Shown here: positions 23,601 to 34,503 of the stretch, one piece after another
How positions within the stretch are numbered: position 1 is the first letter of the stretch
Layout of the letters: the number at the start of each line of letters is the position of its first letter
Assembly (NCBI GenBank): GCA_026874595.1
Contig: CM049318.1
Span: forward strand, 9,154,741 to 9,218,740
Direction: 5' to 3'
Origin: Sipunculus nudus
Lineage: Eukaryota > Annelida > Sipuncula > Golfingiida > Sipunculidae
DNA: 64,000 bases
Position numbers and translations under genes: made by a program
The notes under the pieces: model-generated
What the model was told of the DNA's origin: nothing
What the model saw: only the letters and a program-made list of their open reading frames with translations
The model's database searches: none

Positions 23601-24420
23601 TATCCATGAATGTTCTGCTCGGCAGAAATAAAAATGTATAAGAGAAATTCTTACGATGCGTTAAGTGTACTATTGGAGTCTGTCAGACTCCTTCAAAAAT
23701 ATAAATACCAATGTCTACAGAGAGTAATATATAACCATACAGGCTTAGATCAGTCTGTCAGTAATGAATGTAAAACATGATGTCGGTGACCATGGAGCAG
23801 GTTTCACATGTGTCGGAAGTCCATCTGCATTTAACGTAAATAAATATATAAAATTATAGGAATTACTAGGACGAAGTGACAAAACATAATGGCCATTACC
23901 GTACAGGACTAAAGATTACGAAAAGAATCCACACAAATTAGAAAGTAAGCACTGTAAACCGACTCTGCAAGCGACGTCCGGTTATCTAGTTCTTTGGCAA
24001 TGATATACCTGGTATATCCTGTATATATTTCCATATATCACACATATTTAAATTAGTCCACGATACATTTCAAAGAAGAGCGCGCTATTCCGATCACACA
24101 TAACTTTTACTTAATGGTTTCCCTTACACTAGGAGTAAGGAAAGGCACGAATAATAAACAATTTAATTTGAGTTTCAGAAGCACGTCTCTGCTGCTCGAA
24201 ACCTCGTTTTATGCCCATGATATAAACATTAGTGTGATACGAATCCCCAAATTGGACTTTATACTTGGACATTGATTGAGCATATACATAGTGTTCACGT
24301 TCATAATATCAGTCACAGATGTCCAGTAGTGACATACAGTAAAGCTCGAACAGACAAGCGCTCATAATCTTTTTCTTTAACCTGAGGCTAGTTAATGTTT
24401 CCCCTGACTATTTAAGCCCC
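23601..24420 (+). repeat. Dispersed repeat family, copy C
   Basis: Blocks near 23625-23850 (cagaaataaaaatg; a tcag-n-ctc-n-tcaaaaatataaatac stretch; gtcggtgaccat-n-gagcaggt) match 45970-46160 of copy D in the same order. The block near 24350-24400 (acaagcgctcataat, agttaatgttt) matches 12820-12870. Strongly diverged and non-coding. Confidence 0.4.
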
Positions 24421-24500
24421 GGTGTGACAACAGTGGTTACACGAGGAGTAAAGCAGGACTACGCATGGGCTGTGGACTTATACCTACTCTATATACCAAG

Positions 24501-24503
<3 letters not shown>

Positions 24504-24552
<49 letters not shown>
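24504..24552. repeat. (TA)n microsatellite
   Basis: About 24 TA units. Confidence 0.95.
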
Positions 24553-24555
<3 letters not shown>

Positions 24556-26718
24556 CACGATAGCCTGGGGCTCGTGCTATTTCAGTCTATGGGAAGGCAG
24601 ACAAATCCAGACCTCTGACATAAAACATACAAATCAAAAAGAATTTACAGAAATAGAATTTACAGAAAATTTTACTTCAGCTCAAAAACGTAACTAGATA
24701 CATGTACTTGAAATAAAAATTAAATTATACAAAAGATTATATTGAAATATTAGCTTAACTGAATAGTGTTGACGTTCCTGGGTAGGTGCTATTGAAATAC
24801 ATTTGCATCAGACATACAAAATACAATACAAGATGAGGGAGACTACTCTTTTAGCTCAATTATATATTATATAAATATAACAAACAAGGCTTTTAAGGCT
24901 AGCTCTTACATCTGGACCAAACAAAGCCTTGAGTCCTTAATATCGGCATGGAAGATGGTTATTGATGTGGCTATTCATACGACAGAAAACTCTCGGAAAA
25001 GCACACAATAGGTGGGAGTACCCTGGGTTCGCCTGAAGTAAGTGCTTTTTAATAAACGCAAACAGCTCACGGCTACGTTTATATTTATTTATATATATAT
25101 CTCAGAGAGAGAGAGAGAGCGATAGAGAGAAAAATAGGGACAGATATAAATTATAGATTAAAGGAAGGTTTTGGTTTCACATTTATAAAAAAAATTTGCA
25201 TCGCTTTTGCACAAACACAGTGAGAATACGTAAATGCATATGTTATGTCTTAGCTCCTCCAAACATAAAATATGTGTTTAATCAAATAAATAATATGAAA
25301 CCGCGATCTATGGTATAAGGGTGTCATCACAGGCCAAACAAGTATTTTCATTTGTGAGATAGACAATCCAGTAAATGTAAAAGCCTGTATGTACACATTG
25401 TTAGATTCGTGAATTCGTACGAGGCCTTGTTTGTTAGTAATAGAGAAGGCAACGCGTCGTACTAGTCTGGCTCAATCGAATTAATGGTTTAGACCCAGGG
25501 ACAGAGCCATCACACGGACAGCGCAACACACCGCTGCTTACCTTAAATAAGGTATATTCCAGTGATGTCAGCATTAATGCGCGGTCTTTCTCTGAATTAT
25601 TCTGAAAATTAACATAGTTCATTCAGTTTTACCTATTGCGAGTTTCCAGTTTGCTACTCCTCATAGAGCCTTGTTTCACCATACGGACCTACAGTGCTTT
25701 AGTGATAAGAGCTGGCACTGAGTTAGGTCTATCAGTACATGGAATCAGCCACAAAATATAAACCGGTGAATTACCTAATTATATAAAACAACAAATTTAA
25801 AAGCCTTTAGGAACATTCATTTGTAGGGTAATTCTGTTCTGTGCCTTTATTGTGCAAACAAAATTATGTTTTTCCTACCTCGCAAACACTTATGTAAAAC
25901 CAGAAACTGCCTACATATAGCTCAGCTCCACTGCGCATTCAGAGATTCTTTGCACAAGTGTCCCAGAGGGATGCTTACCAGATGATGTATCCGTTTCGGT
26001 GAAATACTGCTATACCAGGGTCTGTCAAGAGCTAATTTGTCTGCTGTTGTGCTGTTTATGTCCAGTGAATACAGAGCAGTTCTGTTTTATGCTGCGCCTG
26101 GACAGGGCTACAAGCCTTTTTTTCTGTCGAGTCAAGTGCCGCTTTTTTAGTCAACTACTTGGGGACCTTGCTTTATTGTTTAAATACTTACCTTCTTTGC
26201 CCGTAGAGTCTAGCCCTACCGTGCCAAATCACTCTGGCCGTGTTGAGTTATGTCCTACCCATACTGCCAACCTGGTATCTGTTCTTTAGAAAAAATTATA
26301 GACACAGACTGTTAATTTGCCCCTCACCGGAGCCATAATTATACAGGGTTTGACATCATGCTGGTATGTGAATTTAGGTTATAATGTATTTTAATATATT
26401 TTAGGCGATGACATGATGTAAAACAAATATCAACAAATATGTATTTTCAGAATACCTAAACCTGCCAGCATCGTTCACATACTAGAATTAAATACATCCA
26501 GATGATAGTGCTCTGTCATAGGGAAGCGTTTATAATTAATTAATGTTTAGTTAGTTTGCAGTACTGTAGTACCAACGGATCAAGTCAAACTAACTGAGCA
26601 TTATAGTGACGCCTTTTACATAGATTAACTTTTTTTAACTTATAAGGTTATCTATAAGGCGTTACTCTTACTCTTTACCTACACTCCGACTACAGACTTA
26701 GACTAACATGGACATATC
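24553..26718. other. Non-coding stretch
   Basis: No gene supported. A short (GA)n lies near 25106-25130. The 96-codon frame at 25999-26289 is Cys/Leu/Phe-rich, shows no domain and lacks splice or promoter context, so I leave it out. Confidence 0.55.

Positions 26719-26720
<2 letters not shown>

Positions 26721-26769
<49 letters not shown>
26721..26769. repeat. (TA)n microsatellite
   Basis: About 24 TA units, followed by a TA/CA-rich patch to about 26890. Confidence 0.95.
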
Positions 26770-26773
<4 letters not shown>

Positions 26774-26904
26774 ACATGCCCACAAATACATTACAAATGT
26801 ATATATGTGCACTTTGCACACACATACATATAAACCTGTATGCATATCCATACATATACAAATATGCAGATACATGCAGGTAATAGCCTGATAATGTATA
26901 TATT

Positions 26905-27012
26905 TATAAATAAACGCCGGTCATAAATAGAACCCTCTTTGTTTAGACGCCAGGTCAGAGCAGGGGATGAAGAAAAATATACGTCGGGCTTCTGTTCAAG
27001 GAAATATGGTAG
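26905..27012 (-). repeat. Short dispersed repeat, second copy (minus)
   Basis: The reverse complement starts taccatatttccttga and carries the same gcgt/cgcc landmarks as 14192-14320. Confidence 0.5.
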
Positions 27013-27818
27013 TTTCTTTTTTAAATGAAAGGAAAACCTTTATAAATCAAGTAAAATAAGATGCTTTTCTTAGTTCATCCATGAGATAACATCACACTTT
27101 GCCCACAATTAGTTATAATAAAAAAAAAGCTCATCTGAAATCTGATGTCCGGCCTCTCACACAGTGGTCTTAATGTAATCTTACATTGGGACGTGTATTT
27201 TGTTTCCTTCCATGTTTTTCCGTAAAGCAACTTCACGAATAATTAATGACTTTGATGAATGTTTGTGAAGCATAATGAGGATAATATCCAATAAATCGGG
27301 TACAGTTTGAAGGAAATTGGTATCACCATGATATGCTATAGGATTTTAAACAATTGTGGCATTAGGCTATTTCGGGCGAAGAGCCAAGGCCTTTCATAAG
27401 ATATACATCACTAATCCTAAAATTATTTACTGTACACAGATGACTGGCGAACAAGACACCAGAGTCCATGTTGTGTTTGAGCCTGGAAATTTGTAGAAAT
27501 GCATATGTTGCCGAAGACGCTGTTTCTAATAAGCCTATCTTGTGTCTTTGGCACGGGTATGATTTAAGATATAAATATTACACACACAAACATACAAAGT
27601 GTTTACGGCATCAATAGGAAGGCCCTTAACCATTATATGGCTGGGGTGTAAGGAAAACATGAATATGTAACGTAAACACGTGAAAACATAAAGTGTGATT
27701 CGCTGAAGAGAAATTAAATTGCCTTTTAAAGTTTAATAATATCATATTATTTTTATATTACACGTTACAAGGTGAACAATAATGTAAGTCTTACAATTTT
27801 CGTTTTAAGATTATGCAG
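27013..27818. other. Upstream of the lectin-like gene; missing 5' exons not found
   Basis: The lectin-like gene needs a signal peptide and the start of its first domain upstream of 27819. I could not identify a convincing exon here; the first exons may lie further upstream. Confidence 0.5.
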
Positions 27819-28022
27819 AGTTGTCCTTTCATCATTCCAATGAACAATACCCATATTCGAGAGCGAACTGCAGTAGATATGGCGAAGATTTCTCTCTCGT
27901 GGATCATGAGACGGATCGTATTGAGTTACGAAACTACATGGAAAACAATAATTTGACATCCGCATGGATTAATATAAGGAAGAAACTTCTTGGTGGCTTT
28001 AGATGGGTAAACGAGGAAAAAT
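27819..28022 (+). CDS. Lectin-like gene exon: N-terminal half of CTLD-1
   Basis: Acceptor ttatgcag, donor gt at 28023 (aaat|gtaatt, a weak donor). The frame reads YSRANCSRYGEDFSLVDHE, matching the CTLD pattern A-x3-C-x5-F/L-x-L-V, then SAWINIRKK and FRWVNEEK. I prefer this donor over the one at 28007 because it gives phase 1, which matches the next exon and the intron position in CTLD-2. Reading past it enters a (TA)n tract. Confidence 0.7.
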
Positions 28023-28118
28023 GTAATTATATCTTTCATTTTTTAAGCTCTGAAAGAATTTACGAAAATATATCTATATCTATTTATATCTATATACCTG
28101 CTATATCAAAACATCTTT

Positions 28119-28171
<53 letters not shown>

Positions 28172-28298
28172 AACAGTTCATGAACTGCGAAATCCGTCAG
28201 GATTACGACAGAAGTTACATATTATATTAACCGTAATATATATTGATCATACATTTCGTTTCTCTAGACAATGGAAAGTTTGTCAGCCAATTTGGTAA

Positions 28299-28359
<61 letters not shown>

Positions 28360-30337
28360 AAACACTGGAGAAAAACATCACTATAAATACACAACAGTCT
28401 GTTTCACGGGATGCGACCCGATCATAAGGTGAATGTGGTTTGAATGAAGCTAACGGCGTGGTCTGAAAAGCCGAGACTTTACCAGATTACGAGATTATGC
28501 TTTGTGCGTATCGGGGGGGGGGGGGGGGGGGAGCATGTGAAAGACTGACACTGATCCTATTGTCCTTGAGGGCACAATAGGATAAACGTGCGATACTGGA
28601 ACATAACAGGCAAAGAGTTTTGTTGTTGTTTTAATGTTTATATTTAATACAAAGATATTTTGCCAGGATGCCCAGTTAGCATTATAAGCTGATTTTAATA
28701 GGGCCCTGGGTACAGTGATCATTTCAGTAGCATATACATATGATATAAAATACACATATGGTATGAAAATACACAATGTAAAAGGCAATTATAAAATATA
28801 AAAGGCAATATACTATAATCATACCAAGTGGTCACGATAAACTCACCATGGGATAGTGGCAACGATATGCCCTCAACACTGCAAAGCAGTGAGAGAGCAA
28901 CTACCTGAACAGTTAAGTCTGTCCAGCGGATCCTTGTGGTGGTGGTGGTGGTGGGGGGGGGGGGTGTTTGGATGAGCGGGTACGTTGAATATTTGTACGA
29001 ATGCTAGGTTTTAAAACATTTCAGAGTGAATTTGTTTTGATGGCGGCACTTGGAGAGAATTTCAGCTCTTGAGTTCAACAATGATCCGGGGGGGGGGGGG
29101 GGGGGGCGTGGCTATAAGTAGCTTTTCAGACAACCAGAGATCGCACTTTCTAGTCCCACAGAAGTAAAGTGCTGCCTTGGCAGAGATTTCCCAGGAGAGC
29201 TTGTAATTGATATTGTTGTCTTTTAGTGACCAGATTTGTTTAGACAGTTCAGTGTTTTTAGCTTGGGATCTGTTACGAAAGGATTGTTGGTGGTTATTGT
29301 ATATGGTCTTGCAATCACCTTCAGTACACCCTATGTAGTGTTTCTCGTCATTGTCTGTTTAAACTGTTGCCTTATAGACAATACGTCTCAGCTGACACTG
29401 GCCATTCACAGGACATTCATCTTTTTAACGGCAGTTACATTGTGTTTGAGGTACATTCACAGCGTTGTCAGTATTTAGGAACTTCATATTATTTTGCTGA
29501 TCAGGTTATACATGTTTGGTAAACAGCTATAGCTAATTTTCAAATTGTTCCTGTTGAATAGCTTGTGGTACCTGTGATGTTTTGGAAAGTGTTTTTCAAC
29601 TAGTTTCATGAATTGTCTGCCAATGTTGGTTTTTACATGACGGCTGTAGGGGGGATTGAACCATATTATTTTCCTTTTCCTGTTTCCTTTGCTTTTCACT
29701 GCGGGTTCAACATATTTTAAGCTTTCTGAGAACCCGCTTTTCGCTAAAGCTTTGTCATACATGGGTTCGGCTTTCATAAATAGCTTTGCATTGCAGAAGG
29801 TATCAGAAACACGCTTGCTGGTCATCACAAATATCTGCCTGATAATAGCTGGAGGGTGATTGGACTGTGCGTGGATATAGAGGGGATCATTGTTCGGTTT
29901 TCTGTAAGGGCAGAAAATGTCATTTTGGAGATCAAGTGTTATGTCTAAGAAATCTGTGCAGGTCAGGTTAGTTTCAATGGTTATTTTTAACCCAACATGG
30001 GAAAAGAGTTTGACCATTTTCTTACGGGTGCTGTCTGCTTTGGGTCCAGACATATTGGGGAAACAACCTAAACTGTCATCTCGATTCAAGCTTAGAGCAT
30101 TTTCACCAAATTCCTTTTTCAGCATATCTAGGAGGTATAAACCAACAATTTCGCATACTTCAGCGCCATCAAAACTGCCCATGGTGACGTCAAAACTAGT
30201 TTGATCTTTTTTCATCGAATCCCGTGAAACAGACTGTTGTGAATTTATAGTGTTGGTTTTCTTCAGTGTTATACCGCTCTGGCCTAGTCTGTAGGCCATA
30301 GAGCACTTTACAACGGAGGGTTACTCTACTTTATATA

Positions 30338-30387
<50 letters not shown>

Positions 30388-30464
30388 AGTCGGTTCACTG
30401 ACGTCTGGAATCAAACCCACGATCTTCCGATTTCCGGTCGGGTGCCAGCATGGCTATTCATACA

Positions 30465-30519
<55 letters not shown>

Positions 30520-32384
30520 TATAAACAAAAAGCCTTCATGAACTGCGAAAGCAGAAGTTACGACAGAAGTTACATTTTATGTTAACCGTAATATATATTG
30601 ATCATACATTTCGTTTCTCTAGACAATGGAAAGTTTGCCAGCCAGTCTGGTAAAGATCATCACTGTGCAGGGGTCTCCACCGTTGAACAAGTCATCAGGC
30701 CTACAAGATGCAATATTGGGGGAGATCATGAAGGCTACATATGTGAACATTATGGTATTTTGTTGTTATATTTTATCTTTTGTCCTTATCTGATTCAAAA
30801 TATGGCCTTACGAAAAAGTTACATTTGGTAAATTTTAAATATTGTTTGAATATTTATTTCAGGTTCAACCTGCGTTAGACCAGATAAAAGCTTTGAGGTA
30901 TCTAACTCATGTTTCCACTTCGAATGCGGAGTAAATGACTGGTACACAGCACGGAGGATATGTAATGAAGAAGACAGTCATTTGGCAATTATGGACACTG
31001 CTGAGAAAATAACCGCGTTTATTGACAAAAAGTCTGAATTTCCAAACCTGTCTCTCTGTGGATTCTTCTGGGTAGGCTTGAGAATGGAAGACTGGTTCGC
31101 TAACAAAGGCAAGGCAGTCGATTTGAAAAGTATTTTAGTTATATGTGATTTCTTTCAAAACAGAGGTTTTACGATACCGTTATATCTGTACAATATTGTA
31201 AAATGAATCAGCTCATAAAACACCTAGTTTGAAAGCACATTTTAACCAAACTTAATGAAAGAAACACCCTTATATAGATGTTCAAATTGTCACATAACAG
31301 TGGATGAGAACTTTTCAGTCGGTCAAAATAACAGGCAGACCTGGGATCACACACGGAATAAACTTCTCCCAAAACAATAAAAGACAGCTGTACGTCAACA
31401 AAAAAAAAACAATAACAAATAAAAGAATACTTACAAGTCACGGGGGGGGGGGGGGGGTTCAACATCAAGAATAAATTAACATAACCCGCATAAGTCACAA
31501 GTCAAACTACCCATTAACAGAGTCATCCGATCAGCAGGTTCACATCACGTGACTGCGCAGACAAGTTACAGTTCTACTGGGATCCCCTGTGTATACAGAA
31601 CTATCCAATGTTTTGGTTCAACTCAAGCGGCTAACTTCCACCGCAGAAGGCGCGTTATTAGTCTGTAGATATTAAACAAGTGTTAATCCACAATTGTCTT
31701 GGTTAGAACCCTCTGTCAATGGCTCTTTCTTCTAGCTGCACTCAGCTTTCACTCTCCGGCTGTCAACGAGTAACGTCTCTTGCAAAACTCAGCACCGCTA
31801 CAACACAACGTCGAGACGAAGTCCTGTGTCTGTTACTGGGAGCCATCTATATGGCTCAGAATACGGCTCCCATAGACTAATTGTTCGTACATACTGACGC
31901 TATGGCTCACAAAACTCACCGAAAAAAGTAGATCAGCCCGTCCGGCTGTCCGCAGCTGCCCACGGGAAATTTCTTCACTCCCCAAGCCGCTGGCAGCTTC
32001 CTTGTCGATTCTCCCCGATCGCTCCCCACTATCCATTTTTTCACCGGTTCCTGACGTCACAAGTCCCGCCAGACTCCTCCGCCAATTAGCAGCCAAATCC
32101 ACTAGCTCCGCTGTCACAAACATAAAAAATAAAGTAGATACAACCTCAGGACAACACGTGGAAAAAACTACCAACTTTTTCGACACAGACTTGGTGGAGC
32201 TAACGAAACACCGTTGCCAAGAGACCATGTTACAGCTTGAAAAAGAAATGAACACAAAAGGCGCCAGCGTACTACACTGGCCGCCAAATCTCTCTGTGAT
32301 GTCGATATAAAGTATACCAGCTGTTACTCCTAACTTACCTTCCCACGCCATTTGAAAAACATTTATCTGATCATGCTCTTTATA

Positions 32385-32426
<42 letters not shown>

Positions 32427-32925
32427 AAAAGTCACAAACCTGTTATGACGCATATACTCGTGATATTATACTCAGTACCCAGTATGATATTAATCCGAAT
32501 CTGCTAATTAAACCTTGAATATACAGATTATTGAAAGATATATCACCCTAACATGTTAACTTTTTCATATATGTAATTTTGAATTGTGTGTTATCTTAAT
32601 GCCTTTTCAGAGGAGAAGATTATTCCTTCTCATTGGGGAGTCCAAGAGCCCGTTCCAGGGCATTACTGTGCAACTATAAATTACTTGCATGGGGATATGT
32701 CATGGAAAACACAGTTCTGTGAGCAGGAGAGTACAACTATATGTGTTCGAAGTAAGTCATCTATCAAATAAATTGAACTATAAATGCCTCTGATTAAAAG
32801 ATGTGTGATGACAACGTGCCAGTGTTACACGAGGTATAATATTTGAGAATATTTTTAAACCTAAAAAATAAATATCATATATATATATATTATATAAATG
32901 TACACACATAGATATACAAATATAC

Positions 32926-32956
<31 letters not shown>

Positions 32957-33594
32957 CCACAGCTGCCAGATCGACTCAGAAAATGACTGGTAAGTGCAGA
33001 GACCTTTGTTCGTAATATTTACAGTCTGTTGAATATTGCTGTCGATGTTATTTTCACGATATCAAGATATTTTCATGGTTTAAGTACGTCATTGAAAAGT
33101 ATAAATGCACACATACATAATACATTATTACATGTAGATATGCCAATATCCATACAAAATAAAGTTGATCGGAAACCAATAAAGTCACCGTTTCAATGTA
33201 CCTAAAGTCAATAATAAAAATAAATTAGGAGGGAAATCATAATTGCTTCCTATAATTTTTTTTCTGTTTAAGTGACGAGATTATCTTTTAAGGAAAATGA
33301 ATTTAGCGCACTTTCATTTTTTTATTAAATCAAAATTTCCTTTAAAATTAAGTACCTAAAGTATTATATTTTATCAAGAAGAACGCTTTTTCTTTAACAC
33401 ATATTTTGGAGCTGGAGAAAAACGTTATTAGAAACATTAGAAAATTTTTGTTAAAACTATGAATAACTATGAGATAATTTAGTTTAGTCAAAGTAGAGAT
33501 GCAGCACTGGTCGACCTTCGTATTCATTGTTTTTTTAGAGTAATTTAACTTTGGGCATGATCACCAACGCTTATTCATTATGCGTTATATATAA

Positions 33595-33637
<43 letters not shown>

Positions 33638-33639
33638 AA

Positions 33640-33693
<54 letters not shown>

Positions 33694-34456
33694 CAGAACT
33701 CCCAGTTGAAAAGACCGAACAGTCAAAAAGTATTCAGGAAACAATTGGTGAGTTATGTTACTGGTTACATAGGTTATGTAGAAAAATGTAAATGTGTTGT
33801 CGAAATAAAAGCGTCATTTAAGAATTTCAAATAATAATTGTGATGGGTTACCTCTTGTGTTTCATCTTTCAAAACTACAGTATTTGTGACCTTTTCAGGG
33901 TTTATGGAGAACACTACGCCACCACATGTTTCAGGTAACTGAATATGTTATATTGTAAACTTATGTGAACATGAGTACAAGTAATTGATGAGTCTAAAAG
34001 ACATAAAGCGACAAAGAATACATTTACAATACATCAGCGACCGAGATTGTACATTGATTGTTTATCTTAAACAAAATTGTTAGGTGCATAAATCTTATTC
34101 TGGATGGAAGAATGAATTAAAATGTGGATTAAAAAGTAAAATATTTAATTAGACCATTATCGTCTTTAAAGAAGGAACGTTTCGTATTTCAGATACAGGT
34201 TCATACAACAATAGCATGATTATTGGCTTTTCTGTTGCTTTTTCGCTTTTGGGCCTTTGCGGAAGTATTGGGTTAATTGCGCTTGCTGTCTTGCGTTGTA
34301 AAAAGAAAGGATGCAACCAAAAGTAAGTGTTCTACACAAAGGAACATACTTTTTAACATGTTTCTGCATAAAGGTAGCTTTTCCAATTAGTTAAGCCTTC
34401 ATTCATTTGCAATAAATGAATAAATATATATGTTTTATATATCCAGCAAGATGAAA

Positions 34457-34503
<47 letters not shown>

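Larger units (their letters stand above)
28361..30330 (-). mobile_element. Penelope-like element (PLE) remnant 1
   Basis: A minus-strand PLE copy bounded on both sides by (TA)n. It holds the C-terminal part of the reverse transcriptase and a GIY-YIG-type endonuclease. It also has 49-bp inverted segments near its ends (28363-28411 and 30220-30268, each with cagactgtt-type hammerhead sequence), and three G-rich homopolymer tracts. The 5' reverse transcriptase region (fingers and most of the palm) is missing. Sequence from about 28532 to 29087 is PLE 3' or foreign sequence that I cannot assign. Confidence 0.8.

Noticed and set aside
25999-26289. 96-codon frame
   Set aside because: No domain, no splice or promoter context and no repeat similarity; Cys/Leu-rich composition alone is not evidence.
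29656-30204. Plus-strand frames of 67 and 95 codons
   Set aside because: Antisense shadows of the PLE reverse transcriptase relic.
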